From: an uncultured Eubacteriales bacterium
Lineage (GTDB): Bacteria; Bacillota; Clostridia; Oscillospirales; Oscillospiraceae
Assembly: GCA_900554275.1 (NCBI GenBank)
Contig: USGS01000023.1
Coordinates: 1-23,219, forward strand
Direction: 5' to 3'
Length of the DNA: 23,219 nt
In this document: positions 6,986 to 16,042 of the stretch, piece after piece
Position numbering within the stretch: the stretch's first letter is position 1
How the letters are laid out: every line of letters starts with the position of its first letter
Notes under the pieces: model-generated
What the model was told of the DNA's origin: nothing
What the model saw: only the letters and a program-made list of their open reading frames with translations
Database searches by the model: none
Position numbers and translations under genes: made by a program

Positions 6986-8314
6986 ATGGCATTGCCTTTG
7001 ATCGCCATTGTGGGACGGCCCAATGTGGGCAAGTCCATGCTGTTCAATAAGCTCATCGGGCGGCGGCTGTCCATCGTGGAGGACACGCCGGGCGTGACGC
7101 GTGATCGTATTTACGGCGAGAGCGAATGGGTGGGGCGGAAGTTCCGGCTGGTGGACACCGGCGGCATCGAGCCCAACACCGACAATCAGATCCTGGCGTT
7201 CATGCGGGAGCAGGCCCAGATCGCCATTGACAACGCGGACGTGATTATTTTCGTGACGGACATCAAGACCGGCCTCACCGCCTCCGACCAGGAGGTGGCG
7301 GGAATGCTGCAGCGCAGCCGCAAGCCCATTGTGCTGGCGGTAAACAAGATGGACTCTGTGGGCACGGTAGACCCGGATTTCTATGAGTTCTACAACCTGG
7401 GACTGGGTGACCCCATCGCAGTGTCCGCCGTACACGGACACGGGACAGGCGACCTGCTGGACGAGTGCGTGAAGTATTTCCCGCCGGACGATGGGCAGGA
7501 CGTGGAGGACGACGTGGTGCAGGTGGCCATTATCGGCAAGCCCAACGTGGGCAAGTCCAGCCTGACCAACAAGATCCTGGGCGAGGAGCGCGTCATCGTC
7601 AGCAACGTGGCGGGCACGACCCGGGACGCCATCGACAGCTATTTTGAGAACCAGTACGGCAAGTACAACTTCATCGACACCGCCGGAATGCGGAAAAAGT
7701 CCAAGGTGGACGACAACATCGAGAAATACAGCGTGCTGCGGGCCACCATGGCCATTGAGCGCAGCGACGTGTGCCTGATCATGATCGACGCCCAGGAGGG
7801 CGTGACGGAGCAGGACACCAAGGTGGCGGGTCTTGCCCACGAGGCGGGCAAGGCCAGTATCATTGTGGTGAACAAGTGGGATCTGATCGAGAAGGACGGC
7901 AAGACTATGGATCGGATGCGGGAGGACGTGCGCCGTGACCTGAGCTTCATGCCCTACGCGCCCATTCTGTTCATCTCCGCCGCCACGGGCCAGCGGGTGA
8001 ACCGGCTGTTTGAGCTGATCAACTACGTGAATGACCAGGCGGCGGTGCGTATCACCACCGGTATGCTCAACAGCGTGCTGGCTGACGCCCAGACACGGGT
8101 GCAGCCCCCCACGGACAAGGGTCGGCGGCTGAAGATCTACTATATGACCCAGGTGGGCGTGAAGCCGCCCCACTTCGTCATCTTCTGCAATGACAAGAAG
8201 CTGTTCCACTTCTCCTATCAGCGGTATTTGGAGAACCAGCTCCGCAGTGTGTTCGGGCTGGAGGGCACGCCCATTCAGATCACCATACGGCAGAAGGGAG
8301 AGGACGACGGGTAA
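6986..8314 (+). CDS. der: Ribosome-assembly GTPase Der (EngA)
   Basis: A 442-residue tandem GTPase that acts in late assembly of the 50S subunit. The first G domain has GRPNVGKS (10-17), DTGG (57-60) and NKMD (120-123). The second has GKPNVGKS (184-191), DTAG (231-234) and NKWD (296-299). The C-terminal part (about 350-442) matches the KH-like domain, ending with FSYQRYLENQLR and then GLEGTPIQITIR. The length is typical. The stop TAA overlaps the ATG of plsY by one base, so the two are translationally coupled. Confidence 0.98.
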   Translation: MALPLIAIVGRPNVGKSMLFNKLIGRRLSIVEDTPGVTRDRIYGESEWVGRKFRLVDTGGIEPNTDNQILAFMREQAQIAIDNADVIIFVTDIKTGLTASDQEVAGMLQRSRKPIVLAVNKMDSVGTVDPDFYEFYNLGLGDPIAVSAVHGHGTGDLLDECVKYFPPDDGQDVEDDVVQVAIIGKPNVGKSSLTNKILGEERVIVSNVAGTTRDAIDSYFENQYGKYNFIDTAGMRKKSKVDDNIEKYSVLRATMAIERSDVCLIMIDAQEGVTEQDTKVAGLAHEAGKASIIVVNKWDLIEKDGKTMDRMREDVRRDLSFMPYAPILFISAATGQRVNRLFELINYVNDQAAVRITTGMLNSVLADAQTRVQPPTDKGRRLKIYYMTQVGVKPPHFVIFCNDKKLFHFSYQRYLENQLRSVFGLEGTPIQITIRQKGEDDG

Positions 8315-8967
8315 TGGACGGCTATTTCCTGATAGCGGCGGGCATGGTGTTCATCACGGTGCTGCTGGGGTATTTCCTGGGCTGTCTCAACGGGTCGGTG
8401 ATGGTGAGCCATTTCATCATCCGGGACGACGTGCGGCAGCACGGCAGCGGCAACGCGGGACTGACCAATTTCTACCGCACCTACGGCGCGAAATACGCGC
8501 TGGGCGTCATCCTGTTCGACATGGGTAAGACGGTCATTGCCTGCCTTTTGGGCGGATTTCTGCTGAAAAACGCCATGCAGGACTGGACGCTGGGTGTGCT
8601 GATCGGCGGATTGGGCTGCGAGCTGGGGCACATGTTCCCGGTGTTCTTCGGCTTCAAGGGCGGCAAGGGCATTCTGTCCGGCGGCACGCTGGTGTGGCTG
8701 CTGGACTGGCGGGTGGCCCTCATCGCCTGGGGATTGTTCGCGGCGCTGTGGCTGGCGACGAAATATGTGTCGCTGGGTTCGGTGAGCGCGGCGGTGAGTA
8801 TGCCCATCGCCACATGGCTTTTCTGCGGACACAGCCCGGTCTATACGGTGCTGGCAGTGGTCATCGCAGGGCTGGTGGTGTGGTGTCACCGGGAAAATAT
8901 ACAGCGGCTGGTGCGGGGCGAGGAGCGGAAGTTCCGCTGGCACACCGGACCGGTGAAGGACGAATGA
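8314..8967 (+). CDS. plsY: Glycerol-3-phosphate acyltransferase PlsY
   Basis: A 217-residue multi-pass membrane enzyme that transfers the acyl group from acyl-phosphate to glycerol-3-phosphate, the first step of phospholipid synthesis. The three PlsY motifs are visible: HGSGNAGLTNFYR (43-55), GHMFPVFFGFKGGKG (105-119), and HRENIQRL (192-199). Its start overlaps the der stop. PlsX, which makes its acyl-phosphate substrate, is not in the window. CdsA, a later enzyme of the same pathway, is at 17193-18032. Confidence 0.96.
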   Translation: MDGYFLIAAGMVFITVLLGYFLGCLNGSVMVSHFIIRDDVRQHGSGNAGLTNFYRTYGAKYALGVILFDMGKTVIACLLGGFLLKNAMQDWTLGVLIGGLGCELGHMFPVFFGFKGGKGILSGGTLVWLLDWRVALIAWGLFAALWLATKYVSLGSVSAAVSMPIATWLFCGHSPVYTVLAVVIAGLVVWCHRENIQRLVRGEERKFRWHTGPVKDE

Positions 8968-8987
8968 ATAGAAAGGAAACAACGGAC

Positions 8988-9899
8988 ATGAAACACAATC
9001 AGGTGCGGCAGGTGGTCTTCCCTATTTTGGCCGCGTTCATCTGGGGCACGGCGTTTGTGGCACAGGATCTGTGTGCTGACAGCATCGGCACGTTCGCCTT
9101 TAACGCCACGCGATACTTTATCGCTGTGCTGGCGCTGCTGGTGGTCATCGCCATCAGTGACAGGGCGAAGAAGAATAAGCCGGCGCTGACCGCTGAGGAG
9201 AAAAAAGCGGCCAACAAGCAGCTTTGGCTGGGCGGCCTGTGCTGCGGTGCGGCGCTGGCCATCGCCTCCAACTTCCAGCAGGCTGGGTTGGTGGCCGGTA
9301 CGGACGCGGGTAAGGCTGGGTTCATCACGGCGCTGTATGTGGTGCTGGTGCCGGTGTTTGGGCTGTTCTTCAAGCGGAAGGTCAGCCTGCCGGTGTGGAT
9401 CGCGGTGGTGTGCAGCGTGGTGGCGCTGTATCTGCTGTGCATCAAGGGGGATTTCTCCCTGGCGGCGGGCGACCTGTTGATCCTGGTGTGTGCGGTGTGC
9501 TTTGCGGTACATATTCTGGTCATCGACCACTTTACAGCCTATTGCGATGGCGTGAAGCTGAGCTGCCTGCAATTCCTGTTTGCGGGCATCATCTCCGCTG
9601 TGTGTATGTTCCTCTTCGAGACTGTGGACTTCGCCGCTATTTGGAGCTGCATCCTGCCGTTGCTGTACGTGGGTATTTTCTCCTGCGGCGTAGGCTACAC
9701 GCTGCAGATCCTCGCGCAGAAGGACTCCAACCCCACGGTGGTGACCATCCTGCTGAGCTTGGAGAGCGTGTTCGCCGTTATCGCCGGGGCGATCGTCCTG
9801 CACCAGCAGATGACGGCCCGGGAGTACATTGGCTGCGTGGTGATGTTCGTGGCGGTGATTTTGGCGCAAATCCAGTTCCCGGAGAAGAAAAAGGCATAA
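8988..9899 (+). CDS. EamA/DMT-family transporter
   Basis: A 303-residue membrane protein with two EamA-type repeats and about ten hydrophobic segments. AAFIWGTAFVAQ near 15-26, ASNFQQAGL near 92-100 and the stretch from SNPTVVTILLSLESVF onward are typical of the drug/metabolite transporter superfamily. A charged loop (DRAKKNKPALTAEEKKAANK) lies between segments 2 and 3. The substrate cannot be told. The ATG at 8988 is chosen for AAAGGAAA about 10 nt upstream; ATG at 8964 overlaps the plsY stop (ATGA) and would add 8 residues. It is the last gene of its operon, placed where some Clostridia carry gpsA. Confidence 0.9.
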   Translation: MKHNQVRQVVFPILAAFIWGTAFVAQDLCADSIGTFAFNATRYFIAVLALLVVIAISDRAKKNKPALTAEEKKAANKQLWLGGLCCGAALAIASNFQQAGLVAGTDAGKAGFITALYVVLVPVFGLFFKRKVSLPVWIAVVCSVVALYLLCIKGDFSLAAGDLLILVCAVCFAVHILVIDHFTAYCDGVKLSCLQFLFAGIISAVCMFLFETVDFAAIWSCILPLLYVGIFSCGVGYTLQILAQKDSNPTVVTILLSLESVFAVIAGAIVLHQQMTAREYIGCVVMFVAVILAQIQFPEKKKA

Positions 9900-9903
9900 A
9901 TAT

Positions 9904-9944
9904 GAGCAAAAAAATTCCGCCCGAGGGGCGGAATTTTTTTGCTC
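9904..9944. terminator. Bidirectional terminator between the EamA gene and polC
   Basis: A perfect 19-bp palindrome (9904-9922 with 9926-9944) around a GAG loop. The GC core is flanked by seven A on the left and seven T on the right, so it works for both converging transcripts. Its right end includes the first two bases of the polC stop codon as read on the plus strand (9943-9945). Confidence 0.95.
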
Positions 9945-12900
9945 AGAACAGGCTGACCTGGCTGGTGTCGGCCATACCGGCGAAGGCACCCAGGGCTTTC
10001 AGCTGCTCGATGTGCGTCTTACTGAGCTTGTTGCAGGTGGTGGCAAACTCCTCCACGGAGATAAAGGTCTTCCCCTCCCGCTTCTCCACCGTGTCCAGTG
10101 CCGCCGTCTCGCCCAGCCCCCGGACGGTAATAAAGGGCGGCAGCAGGCCGTTTTTGGTGATCTTGAAGTGGGTGGCGTCGGAGTCGTAGATGCTGATGGT
10201 GTCAAAGTGGAAGCCCCGGAGATAGAACTCGTAGCAGACCTCCAGCGTGACCAGCAGGTTCTGCTCTACATCGGTGGCGTCCTTGTTGTTCTCGATCTCC
10301 CTGATCTTGCGTTTGACGGCGTCCAGTCCGGCGCAGCAGTACTCTGCGTCAAAGGCCTTGGCGCGAATGGAGAAGAACGTGGCGTAGAACGCCAGCGGCT
10401 GATGGACCTTAAACCACGCGATGCGGAACGCCATCATCACATACGCCACGGCGTGGGCCTTGGGGAACAGATAGCCGATCTTGGCCAGCGACCCGATATA
10501 CCAATCCGGTACCTCGTGATCCCGCATGGCCTCCTCCCAGCCATCCTGAAAGCCCCCCTTTTTGACCTTTCCCTTACGGACGGCCTCCATGATCTTGAAG
10601 GATGTCTTTGGATCGAGCCCCATGGAGATAAGGTAGAGCATGATGTCATCGCGGCAGCCCACCGTCTCCAGAACGGAGGCGGTGCCGCTGACGATCAGCT
10701 CGCGCGCGTTGCCCAGCCACACGTCCGTGCCGTGGGAGAAGCCGGACAGGCGCACCAGGGTGTTAAAATCCCGGGGCATGGTGTCCATAAGCATACCGCG
10801 GGTAAAGCGGGTGTTGAACTCCGGGATGGCCACCGCGCCGGTAGGGCCTAATATTTCGTCGTTCTCGAAGCCCAGCACCTTGGACGAGGTAAAAATGGAC
10901 ATGGTATCCGGGTCGTCCAGCGGAATAGCACGGGCGTTGACGCCGGTCAGATCCTCCAGCATCTTGATCATAGTAGGGTCATCGTGGCCCAGCATATCCA
11001 GCTTGAGGAGGTTGTCCTCCATGCAGTGGTATTCAAAGTGGGTGGTGACGGTGTCGCTGTTGGCGTCGTCGGCAGGGTGCTGGACGGCGGTGAAGTCCTC
11101 CACATCCATGTCATCCGGCACGACCACCAGCCCGCCGGGGTGCTGGCCGGTGGTGCGGCGGACACCCACACAGCCCAGGGTCAGCCGGTCCAGCTCCGCG
11201 TTGGAGGCCGTCTCGCCCTTCTCCTCCAAATATTTCTTCACCATGCCGAAGGCGGTCTTTTCCGCCAGCGTGCCGATCGTACCCGCACGGAACACCTGGG
11301 TCTTGCCGAACATCTCGATGGCGTGCTGGTGGGCGCGGGCCTGGTATTCGCCGGAGAAGTTCAGGTCTATATCCGGCACTTTGCCGCCGCCATAGCCCAG
11401 GAACGTCTCAAAGGGGATGTCAAAGCCGTCCTTAACATACTTCGTGCCGCAGACGGGGCAGGTCTTGTCCGGCATATCCGCGCCGCAGCCGTAGCTGCCG
11501 TCGGTGATGAACTCCGTGTTCTTGCAGTGGGGGCAACGGTAGTGAGGCGGCAGGGAGTTGACCTCCGTGATTCCGGACATATAGGCCACCAGGCTGGAGC
11601 CGACGGAGCCTCGCGAGCCCACCAGGTAGCCGTTCTCCAAGCTGCGCTGCACCAGCTTCTGGGCCGACATATAGACCACGTCGTACTTACCCAGAATGCT
11701 CTTGAGCTCCACGTTCAGCCTATCCACGATGAGCTGGGGCGGCTGGTCGCCGTACAGCTCGTGGCACTTGGCCCAAACCATGTCGTGAAGCTCCTGCTCG
11801 GAGTTCTCCAGCCGGGGTGGGAACAGCCGGCCCGGGGGCAGCAGTTCGATTTCCTCGATACGGTCGGCGATGCGCCGGGGATCGTCGATGACCACCTTGT
11901 GGGCGGTCTCCTCCCCCAGATAGGAAAACTCCTCCAGCATCTCCTCCGTGGTCTTAAAGTAGATGGGCAGGGGCTCGTCCGCGTCGGGGAACTTCTTGCT
12001 GGCCAGCAGGATGTGACGGTAAACCTCGTCCTCCGGCTCTTGGAAATGCACATCGCCGGTAGCGCAGACGGGCTTGCCCAGCTCCTCGCCCAGACGGACT
12101 ATGGTGCGGTTGAAGTCCCGCAGCTCATCCTCAGAGCGAACGTCACCCTTGCGGAGCATGAACATATTGTTGCAGACGGGCTGGATCTCCAGATAGTCGT
12201 AAAACGACGCAATGCGCTTCAGCTCCGCCCAGTCCTTGTGGTCGGCCACGGCGCGAAACAGCTCGCCCGCCTCGCAGGCAGAGCCGATGATCAGCCCCTC
12301 CCGGTGTGCCATCAGCTCCGTCTTGGGGATGATGGGTACGCGGCGGAAGTATTGCAGGTTGGAGGCGGAGATAAGCTGGTACAGGTGCTTGAGGCCCAGC
12401 TTGTTCTTAGCCAAAATGATGATGTGCTTGGGATGACGGCTGCTCTTGCCGCCCATGGGCCGCAGCTTCAGCATCTCGCCGTTGATCTGCTGTAGCCGGT
12501 GAATGCCCTTCTCCCTCTCCATGCGGTCAAAGAACGGAATGAGCATATAGCCCACCATGGCCGCATCGTCGGCAGCCCGGTGGTGGTTGAAGGCGGGCAG
12601 CTCCAGATGCTCCGCCACAATGTCCAGCTTATGCTTATTCAGCTCCGGCAGCAGGTTCTGTGCCAGAATGAGACTGTCGATATAGGTCGGGTCGAACTCC
12701 AGGCCGGTCTTGCGGCAGCCGGCCCGGATAAAGCCGATGTCGAATTCCGCGTTGTGCGCCGCCAGCGGGCGGCCATGGACAAAGTCCAGGAACGCGGTCA
12801 GCGCGTCCTTCAGCTTCGGCGCACCCGCCAGCATGGCATCGGTGATGCCGGTCAGGCCGATGTTCTCCGGCGTCAGCCGTCGCTGGGGATCGACAAAGGT

Positions 12901-13887
12901 CTGAAAACGCTCGGTGATCTGACCATTCTTCAGCACCACCGCTCCGATTTCGGTGATGGCCTCGTGGGCCACGCTCAGACCGGTGGTCTCGATGTCGAAG
13001 CAGACGATCTCATTGGCGAAAGGCTGGTCCTGCGGGCCGTGGACGGCAATGCGGTCGTCCAGATTGTTGACAAAGTAGCCCTCCACGCCATAGAGGATCT
13101 TGATCTTGCCCTTACCCGCGTCCCGTGCCTTGGGAAACGCCTGCACTGTGCCGTGGTCGGTGATGGCAATGGCCGGGTGTCCCCAGGCCGCCGCCTGCTT
13201 CACCACGCTGCCCACATCTGTGATGGCATCCATGGAGCTCATCTGTGTGTGGAGATGCAGCTCCACGCGCTTCTCGGGGGCGTTGTCCCGGCGTCCCTCG
13301 TGGTGGCCGCGCATGATATTCAGCGGATTGAGCTGTAATTCCCGGCCATCGAAGGACAGCTCCAGCCGCCCCTGAACGCGGAGATACGCGCCGTCGGTCA
13401 GTGCGGCGGAAAGCTGCTTGGCCTCCTTGTCGCCCAGTGACCGGCGGACGGAGATGGAATTATGCTCATCGGTGATGTTGAAGGACAGCCGCCACACGCC
13501 GGGCCGGCGCGTCTCAAAGCACTCGAGCTTGAAGATGCGCCCCTCCACGATGGCGGCGCCCATTTTCAGGTTCAGCTCTGAGATAGGCGTGGCCTTACCC
13601 TTGAACTCCTTGCCCAGCAGCACCTCACCCGATCCCTTTACCGGAGCGGACTTGTCCCGGAAGGTAAGCTGGACGCGGCGCAGATCATACTGCTCCGCCA
13701 GCATCTGCTGGAGGGCGCTGCGGGCCGCGTCGGGGATGGGCTCGCCGCTCTCTAATTGCAGCTCCAGCGTGCGGGCCGCGCGGTCCAGCACGCCGCCCAG
13801 GGCAACGGTGTCGTGGAGCAGCAATCGGAGCTGTCGCGGCGCTTGAAAACTCTCAAATAATGTAAAAAAGGGTACTTTATCCGGCAT
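9943..13887 (-). CDS. polC: DNA polymerase III alpha subunit, PolC type
   Basis: The replicative polymerase of Firmicutes, with built-in proofreading. Of 1314 residues, an OB-like domain (about 85-195) comes first, then the PHP domain (HLHTQMSSMDA at 211-221). The PHP domain is split by a DEDD exonuclease with FDIETTGL (297-304), AHNAEFDIGF (377-386) and HRAADDA (436-442). The polymerase core has GSRGSVGSS (757-765), zinc-type cysteines (C785, C788, C810, C813) and catalytic Asp residues in PDIDLNF (D839, D841). The last residues, QVSLF, are a sliding-clamp-binding motif. The ATG at 13887 is supported by an in-frame TAG two codons upstream and GAGG 6 nt before it. About 100 residues shorter than usual, apparently at the N-terminus. 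Last gene of the operon, 14 nt after ispG. Confidence 0.98.
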   Translation of the reverse strand: MPDKVPFFTLFESFQAPRQLRLLLHDTVALGGVLDRAARTLELQLESGEPIPDAARSALQQMLAEQYDLRRVQLTFRDKSAPVKGSGEVLLGKEFKGKATPISELNLKMGAAIVEGRIFKLECFETRRPGVWRLSFNITDEHNSISVRRSLGDKEAKQLSAALTDGAYLRVQGRLELSFDGRELQLNPLNIMRGHHEGRRDNAPEKRVELHLHTQMSSMDAITDVGSVVKQAAAWGHPAIAITDHGTVQAFPKARDAGKGKIKILYGVEGYFVNNLDDRIAVHGPQDQPFANEIVCFDIETTGLSVAHEAITEIGAVVLKNGQITERFQTFVDPQRRLTPENIGLTGITDAMLAGAPKLKDALTAFLDFVHGRPLAAHNAEFDIGFIRAGCRKTGLEFDPTYIDSLILAQNLLPELNKHKLDIVAEHLELPAFNHHRAADDAAMVGYMLIPFFDRMEREKGIHRLQQINGEMLKLRPMGGKSSRHPKHIIILAKNKLGLKHLYQLISASNLQYFRRVPIIPKTELMAHREGLIIGSACEAGELFRAVADHKDWAELKRIASFYDYLEIQPVCNNMFMLRKGDVRSEDELRDFNRTIVRLGEELGKPVCATGDVHFQEPEDEVYRHILLASKKFPDADEPLPIYFKTTEEMLEEFSYLGEETAHKVVIDDPRRIADRIEEIELLPPGRLFPPRLENSEQELHDMVWAKCHELYGDQPPQLIVDRLNVELKSILGKYDVVYMSAQKLVQRSLENGYLVGSRGSVGSSLVAYMSGITEVNSLPPHYRCPHCKNTEFITDGSYGCGADMPDKTCPVCGTKYVKDGFDIPFETFLGYGGGKVPDIDLNFSGEYQARAHQHAIEMFGKTQVFRAGTIGTLAEKTAFGMVKKYLEEKGETASNAELDRLTLGCVGVRRTTGQHPGGLVVVPDDMDVEDFTAVQHPADDANSDTVTTHFEYHCMEDNLLKLDMLGHDDPTMIKMLEDLTGVNARAIPLDDPDTMSIFTSSKVLGFENDEILGPTGAVAIPEFNTRFTRGMLMDTMPRDFNTLVRLSGFSHGTDVWLGNARELIVSGTASVLETVGCRDDIMLYLISMGLDPKTSFKIMEAVRKGKVKKGGFQDGWEEAMRDHEVPDWYIGSLAKIGYLFPKAHAVAYVMMAFRIAWFKVHQPLAFYATFFSIRAKAFDAEYCCAGLDAVKRKIREIENNKDATDVEQNLLVTLEVCYEFYLRGFHFDTISIYDSDATHFKITKNGLLPPFITVRGLGETAALDTVEKREGKTFISVEEFATTCNKLSKTHIEQLKALGAFAGMADTSQVSLF

Positions 13888-13901
13888 GGTCTACCTCTAC
13901 C

Positions 13902-14939
13902 TTACAATTTGTCTATCTCCTCCATCAGCGCGTCCACCAGCTTGTCCTGGGGCAGCTTGCGGAGGATCTTCCCTTTGGCGAAGAGCAGGCCCTCGCCGTC
14001 GCCGCCGGCAATACCCACATCGGCGGCGGACGCCTCCCCCGGCCCGTTCACCACACAGCCCATCACCGCCACGGTGATAGGCTTGGTGCAGCCCTCCAGA
14101 CGGCGCTCCACCTCACGGGCGATGGACAGCATGTCGTACTTTGTGCGGCCGCAGGTGGGGCAGGCGATAAGATCCGGGCCGCTGCGGCGCAGGCCGATGG
14201 CCTGCAAAATGCGCTTGGCCGCCACCACCTCCTCCACCGGGTCGGCGGTGAGGCTGACGCGGAGGGTGTCTCCGATGCCCTGGCACAGCAGTCCGCCGAT
14301 GCCGATGGCGGATTTCAGCACGCCCATGTCCGGCGTGCCGGCCTCGGTGACGCCCAGGTGCAGGGGATAGTCCGTCCGCTCATGGAGCAGGCGGTAAGCC
14401 GCCATGTTCACCGGGACATGGGAGCACTTGACGGAGATGCACACATCTCGGAAGCCGCAGTCCTCCAACAGCCGGACATGGCCCAGCGCGCTTTCCGCCA
14501 GCGCTTCGGCGGTGACGCCGCCGTATTTGCGGAGAATATCCTTTTCCAGCGAGCCGCCGTTGACACCCACCCGGATGGGAATGCCGCGCTCGCGGCAGCC
14601 ATCGGCTACGGCCCGGACTCGGTCCGGTGAGCCGATGTTGCCGGGGTTGATACGTATTTTGTCCACGCCGCCGTTGATACACAGCAGCGCCAGCTTGTAG
14701 TCAAAGTGGATGTCCGCCACCAGAGGGATATGGATGCGGGATTTGATGGCGGGGATGGCCATAGCGGCCTCCCGGGTGGGAACGGCCACACGGACGATGT
14801 CGCAGCCCGCCTGCTCCAGACGCAGGATCTGGGCCACGGTGGCGTCCGCATTCTCTGTAGGCGTATTGCACATGGATTGGATAGAGACCGGCGCGCCGCC
14901 TCCTATGGCCACCGGGCCAACGTGTACCTGCCGTGTCAT
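13902..14939 (-). CDS. ispG: 4-hydroxy-3-methylbut-2-en-1-yl diphosphate synthase
   Basis: A 345-residue Fe-S enzyme of the MEP isoprenoid pathway, converting methylerythritol cyclodiphosphate to HMBPP. An N-terminal TIM barrel carries VGPVAIGGGAPVSIQSM, VADIHFDY and KIRINPGNIG. The C-terminal domain supplies the cluster ligands C260 and C263 (ACPTCGRT), C295 (MGCVVNGPGEA) and E302. ATG at 14939 is chosen for GGAGGG 7 nt upstream; an earlier in-frame ATG at 14978 lies inside rseP and has no ribosome site. It shares the operon with dxr (same pathway) and uppS, which uses the end products. Confidence 0.97.
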   Translation of the reverse strand: MTRQVHVGPVAIGGGAPVSIQSMCNTPTENADATVAQILRLEQAGCDIVRVAVPTREAAMAIPAIKSRIHIPLVADIHFDYKLALLCINGGVDKIRINPGNIGSPDRVRAVADGCRERGIPIRVGVNGGSLEKDILRKYGGVTAEALAESALGHVRLLEDCGFRDVCISVKCSHVPVNMAAYRLLHERTDYPLHLGVTEAGTPDMGVLKSAIGIGGLLCQGIGDTLRVSLTADPVEEVVAAKRILQAIGLRRSGPDLIACPTCGRTKYDMLSIAREVERRLEGCTKPITVAVMGCVVNGPGEASAADVGIAGGDGEGLLFAKGKILRKLPQDKLVDALMEEIDKL

Positions 14940-14955
14940 GAATATCCCTCCCCTT

Positions 14956-16020
14956 CTACTTGATGAGCTTCCACACATCGCTGAACATCAGCACGACCAT
15001 AAGGGCCAGCAGCAGGATCAATCCGGCGAAGTGGATGTAGTTTTCGTATTTGGCCGGGATCTGCCTGTGGAACAGCAGCATGGCGATGGCGTTGACCACC
15101 AGGAAGAAAATACGCCCGCCATCCAGCGCCGGCAGGGGCAGCAGGTTCATCACCGCCAGGTTCACAGCGATAAGCGCGGCGATATAGGCGATGTTCTCCG
15201 CCGCTGCCCGGGTCGTTTCGGCCTGTTGGCCCACCTGGGCCATGGTGGAGACGATGCCCACCGGGCCGCTGAGATCCTTCAGTCCCGCTTCACCTGTGAC
15301 CAGCATTTGCAGACTGAGACGAACGAGCCGGACAAAGTCCACGGCGTTGTTCCAGGTATAGCGCAGCCGCACGCCCCAGTCGGCCTTCTCCACACCGCAG
15401 TAAAGGCCCAGTCCGGTAAATTCCTTGCCGTCCGCGCCCGTATAGGTGCGGCGTTCCATGGCAAAATCGTTGAGCCGCACCTTTTCGCCGCCGCGTTCCA
15501 CCACCAGGTCGTAGACGCCGGTGGTATTGCGGGGCAGCAGCAGGCTCAGATCGCTGTATACATAGACCCGCTCCCCATCGATAGACAGGATGCGGTCGCC
15601 GGTCTGTAAGCCGTCGGCACTTTCCAGAGGACAGCCCTCGGCAAAGCCGGTAATAGTCGGGGTGTAGAATGCCTGGGCATCAGCATAGAGGAAGAAAATG
15701 ATGATCAGCCCGGTAAGAAAATTCATGGCCGCGCCGGCGGCAAAGATCAGCAGCTTCTTCCAAAAGCCCTGACGGTTCAGAGCTGCCGGGTCGTCGGAGT
15801 CCTCCTCTTCCCCCTCCATGGCGCAGAAACCACCCACGGGAAAAGCGCGGAGAGAATACTGGGTGTCTCCCTTCTGCTTTTTCCAGAGAGCGGGCCCCAT
15901 GCCGATGGAGAACTCGTTGACGCGGACGCCGCAGGCCTTGGCGGCCAGGAAGTGGCCTAACTCATGGACGGCGATCAGTACGCCGAACACCAGCAGGGCT
16001 GCCAGGATATATACGATCAT
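14956..16020 (-). CDS. rseP: RIP metalloprotease RseP (site-2 protease family)
   Basis: A 354-residue intramembrane zinc protease. HELGH at 19-23 supplies the zinc histidines and glutamate, and NLLPLPALDGGR (292-303) supplies the third ligand. A PDZ-like domain (about 120-185, GLQTGDRILSIDGERV) sits between them. In relatives it trims anti-sigma factors and signal-peptide remnants; the substrate here is unknown, and no sigma/anti-sigma pair is in the window. AAGGAG precedes the ATG by about 8 nt. It lies between dxr and ispG, a common bacterial arrangement. Confidence 0.95.
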   Translation of the reverse strand: MIVYILAALLVFGVLIAVHELGHFLAAKACGVRVNEFSIGMGPALWKKQKGDTQYSLRAFPVGGFCAMEGEEEDSDDPAALNRQGFWKKLLIFAAGAAMNFLTGLIIIFFLYADAQAFYTPTITGFAEGCPLESADGLQTGDRILSIDGERVYVYSDLSLLLPRNTTGVYDLVVERGGEKVRLNDFAMERRTYTGADGKEFTGLGLYCGVEKADWGVRLRYTWNNAVDFVRLVRLSLQMLVTGEAGLKDLSGPVGIVSTMAQVGQQAETTRAAAENIAYIAALIAVNLAVMNLLPLPALDGGRIFFLVVNAIAMLLFHRQIPAKYENYIHFAGLILLLALMVVLMFSDVWKLIK

Positions 16021-16042
16021 GGACGATACTCCTTACGAAAAA

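Noticed and set aside
10984..12495. A 503-codon plus-strand frame opposite polC
   Set aside because: It is a shadow of the polC coding strand with no start signals or known domain.
14940..14978. ATG at 14978 as the start of ispG
   Set aside because: It lies inside rseP and adds a Ser/Arg-rich extension before the usual IspG start. The ATG at 14939 has a good ribosome site.
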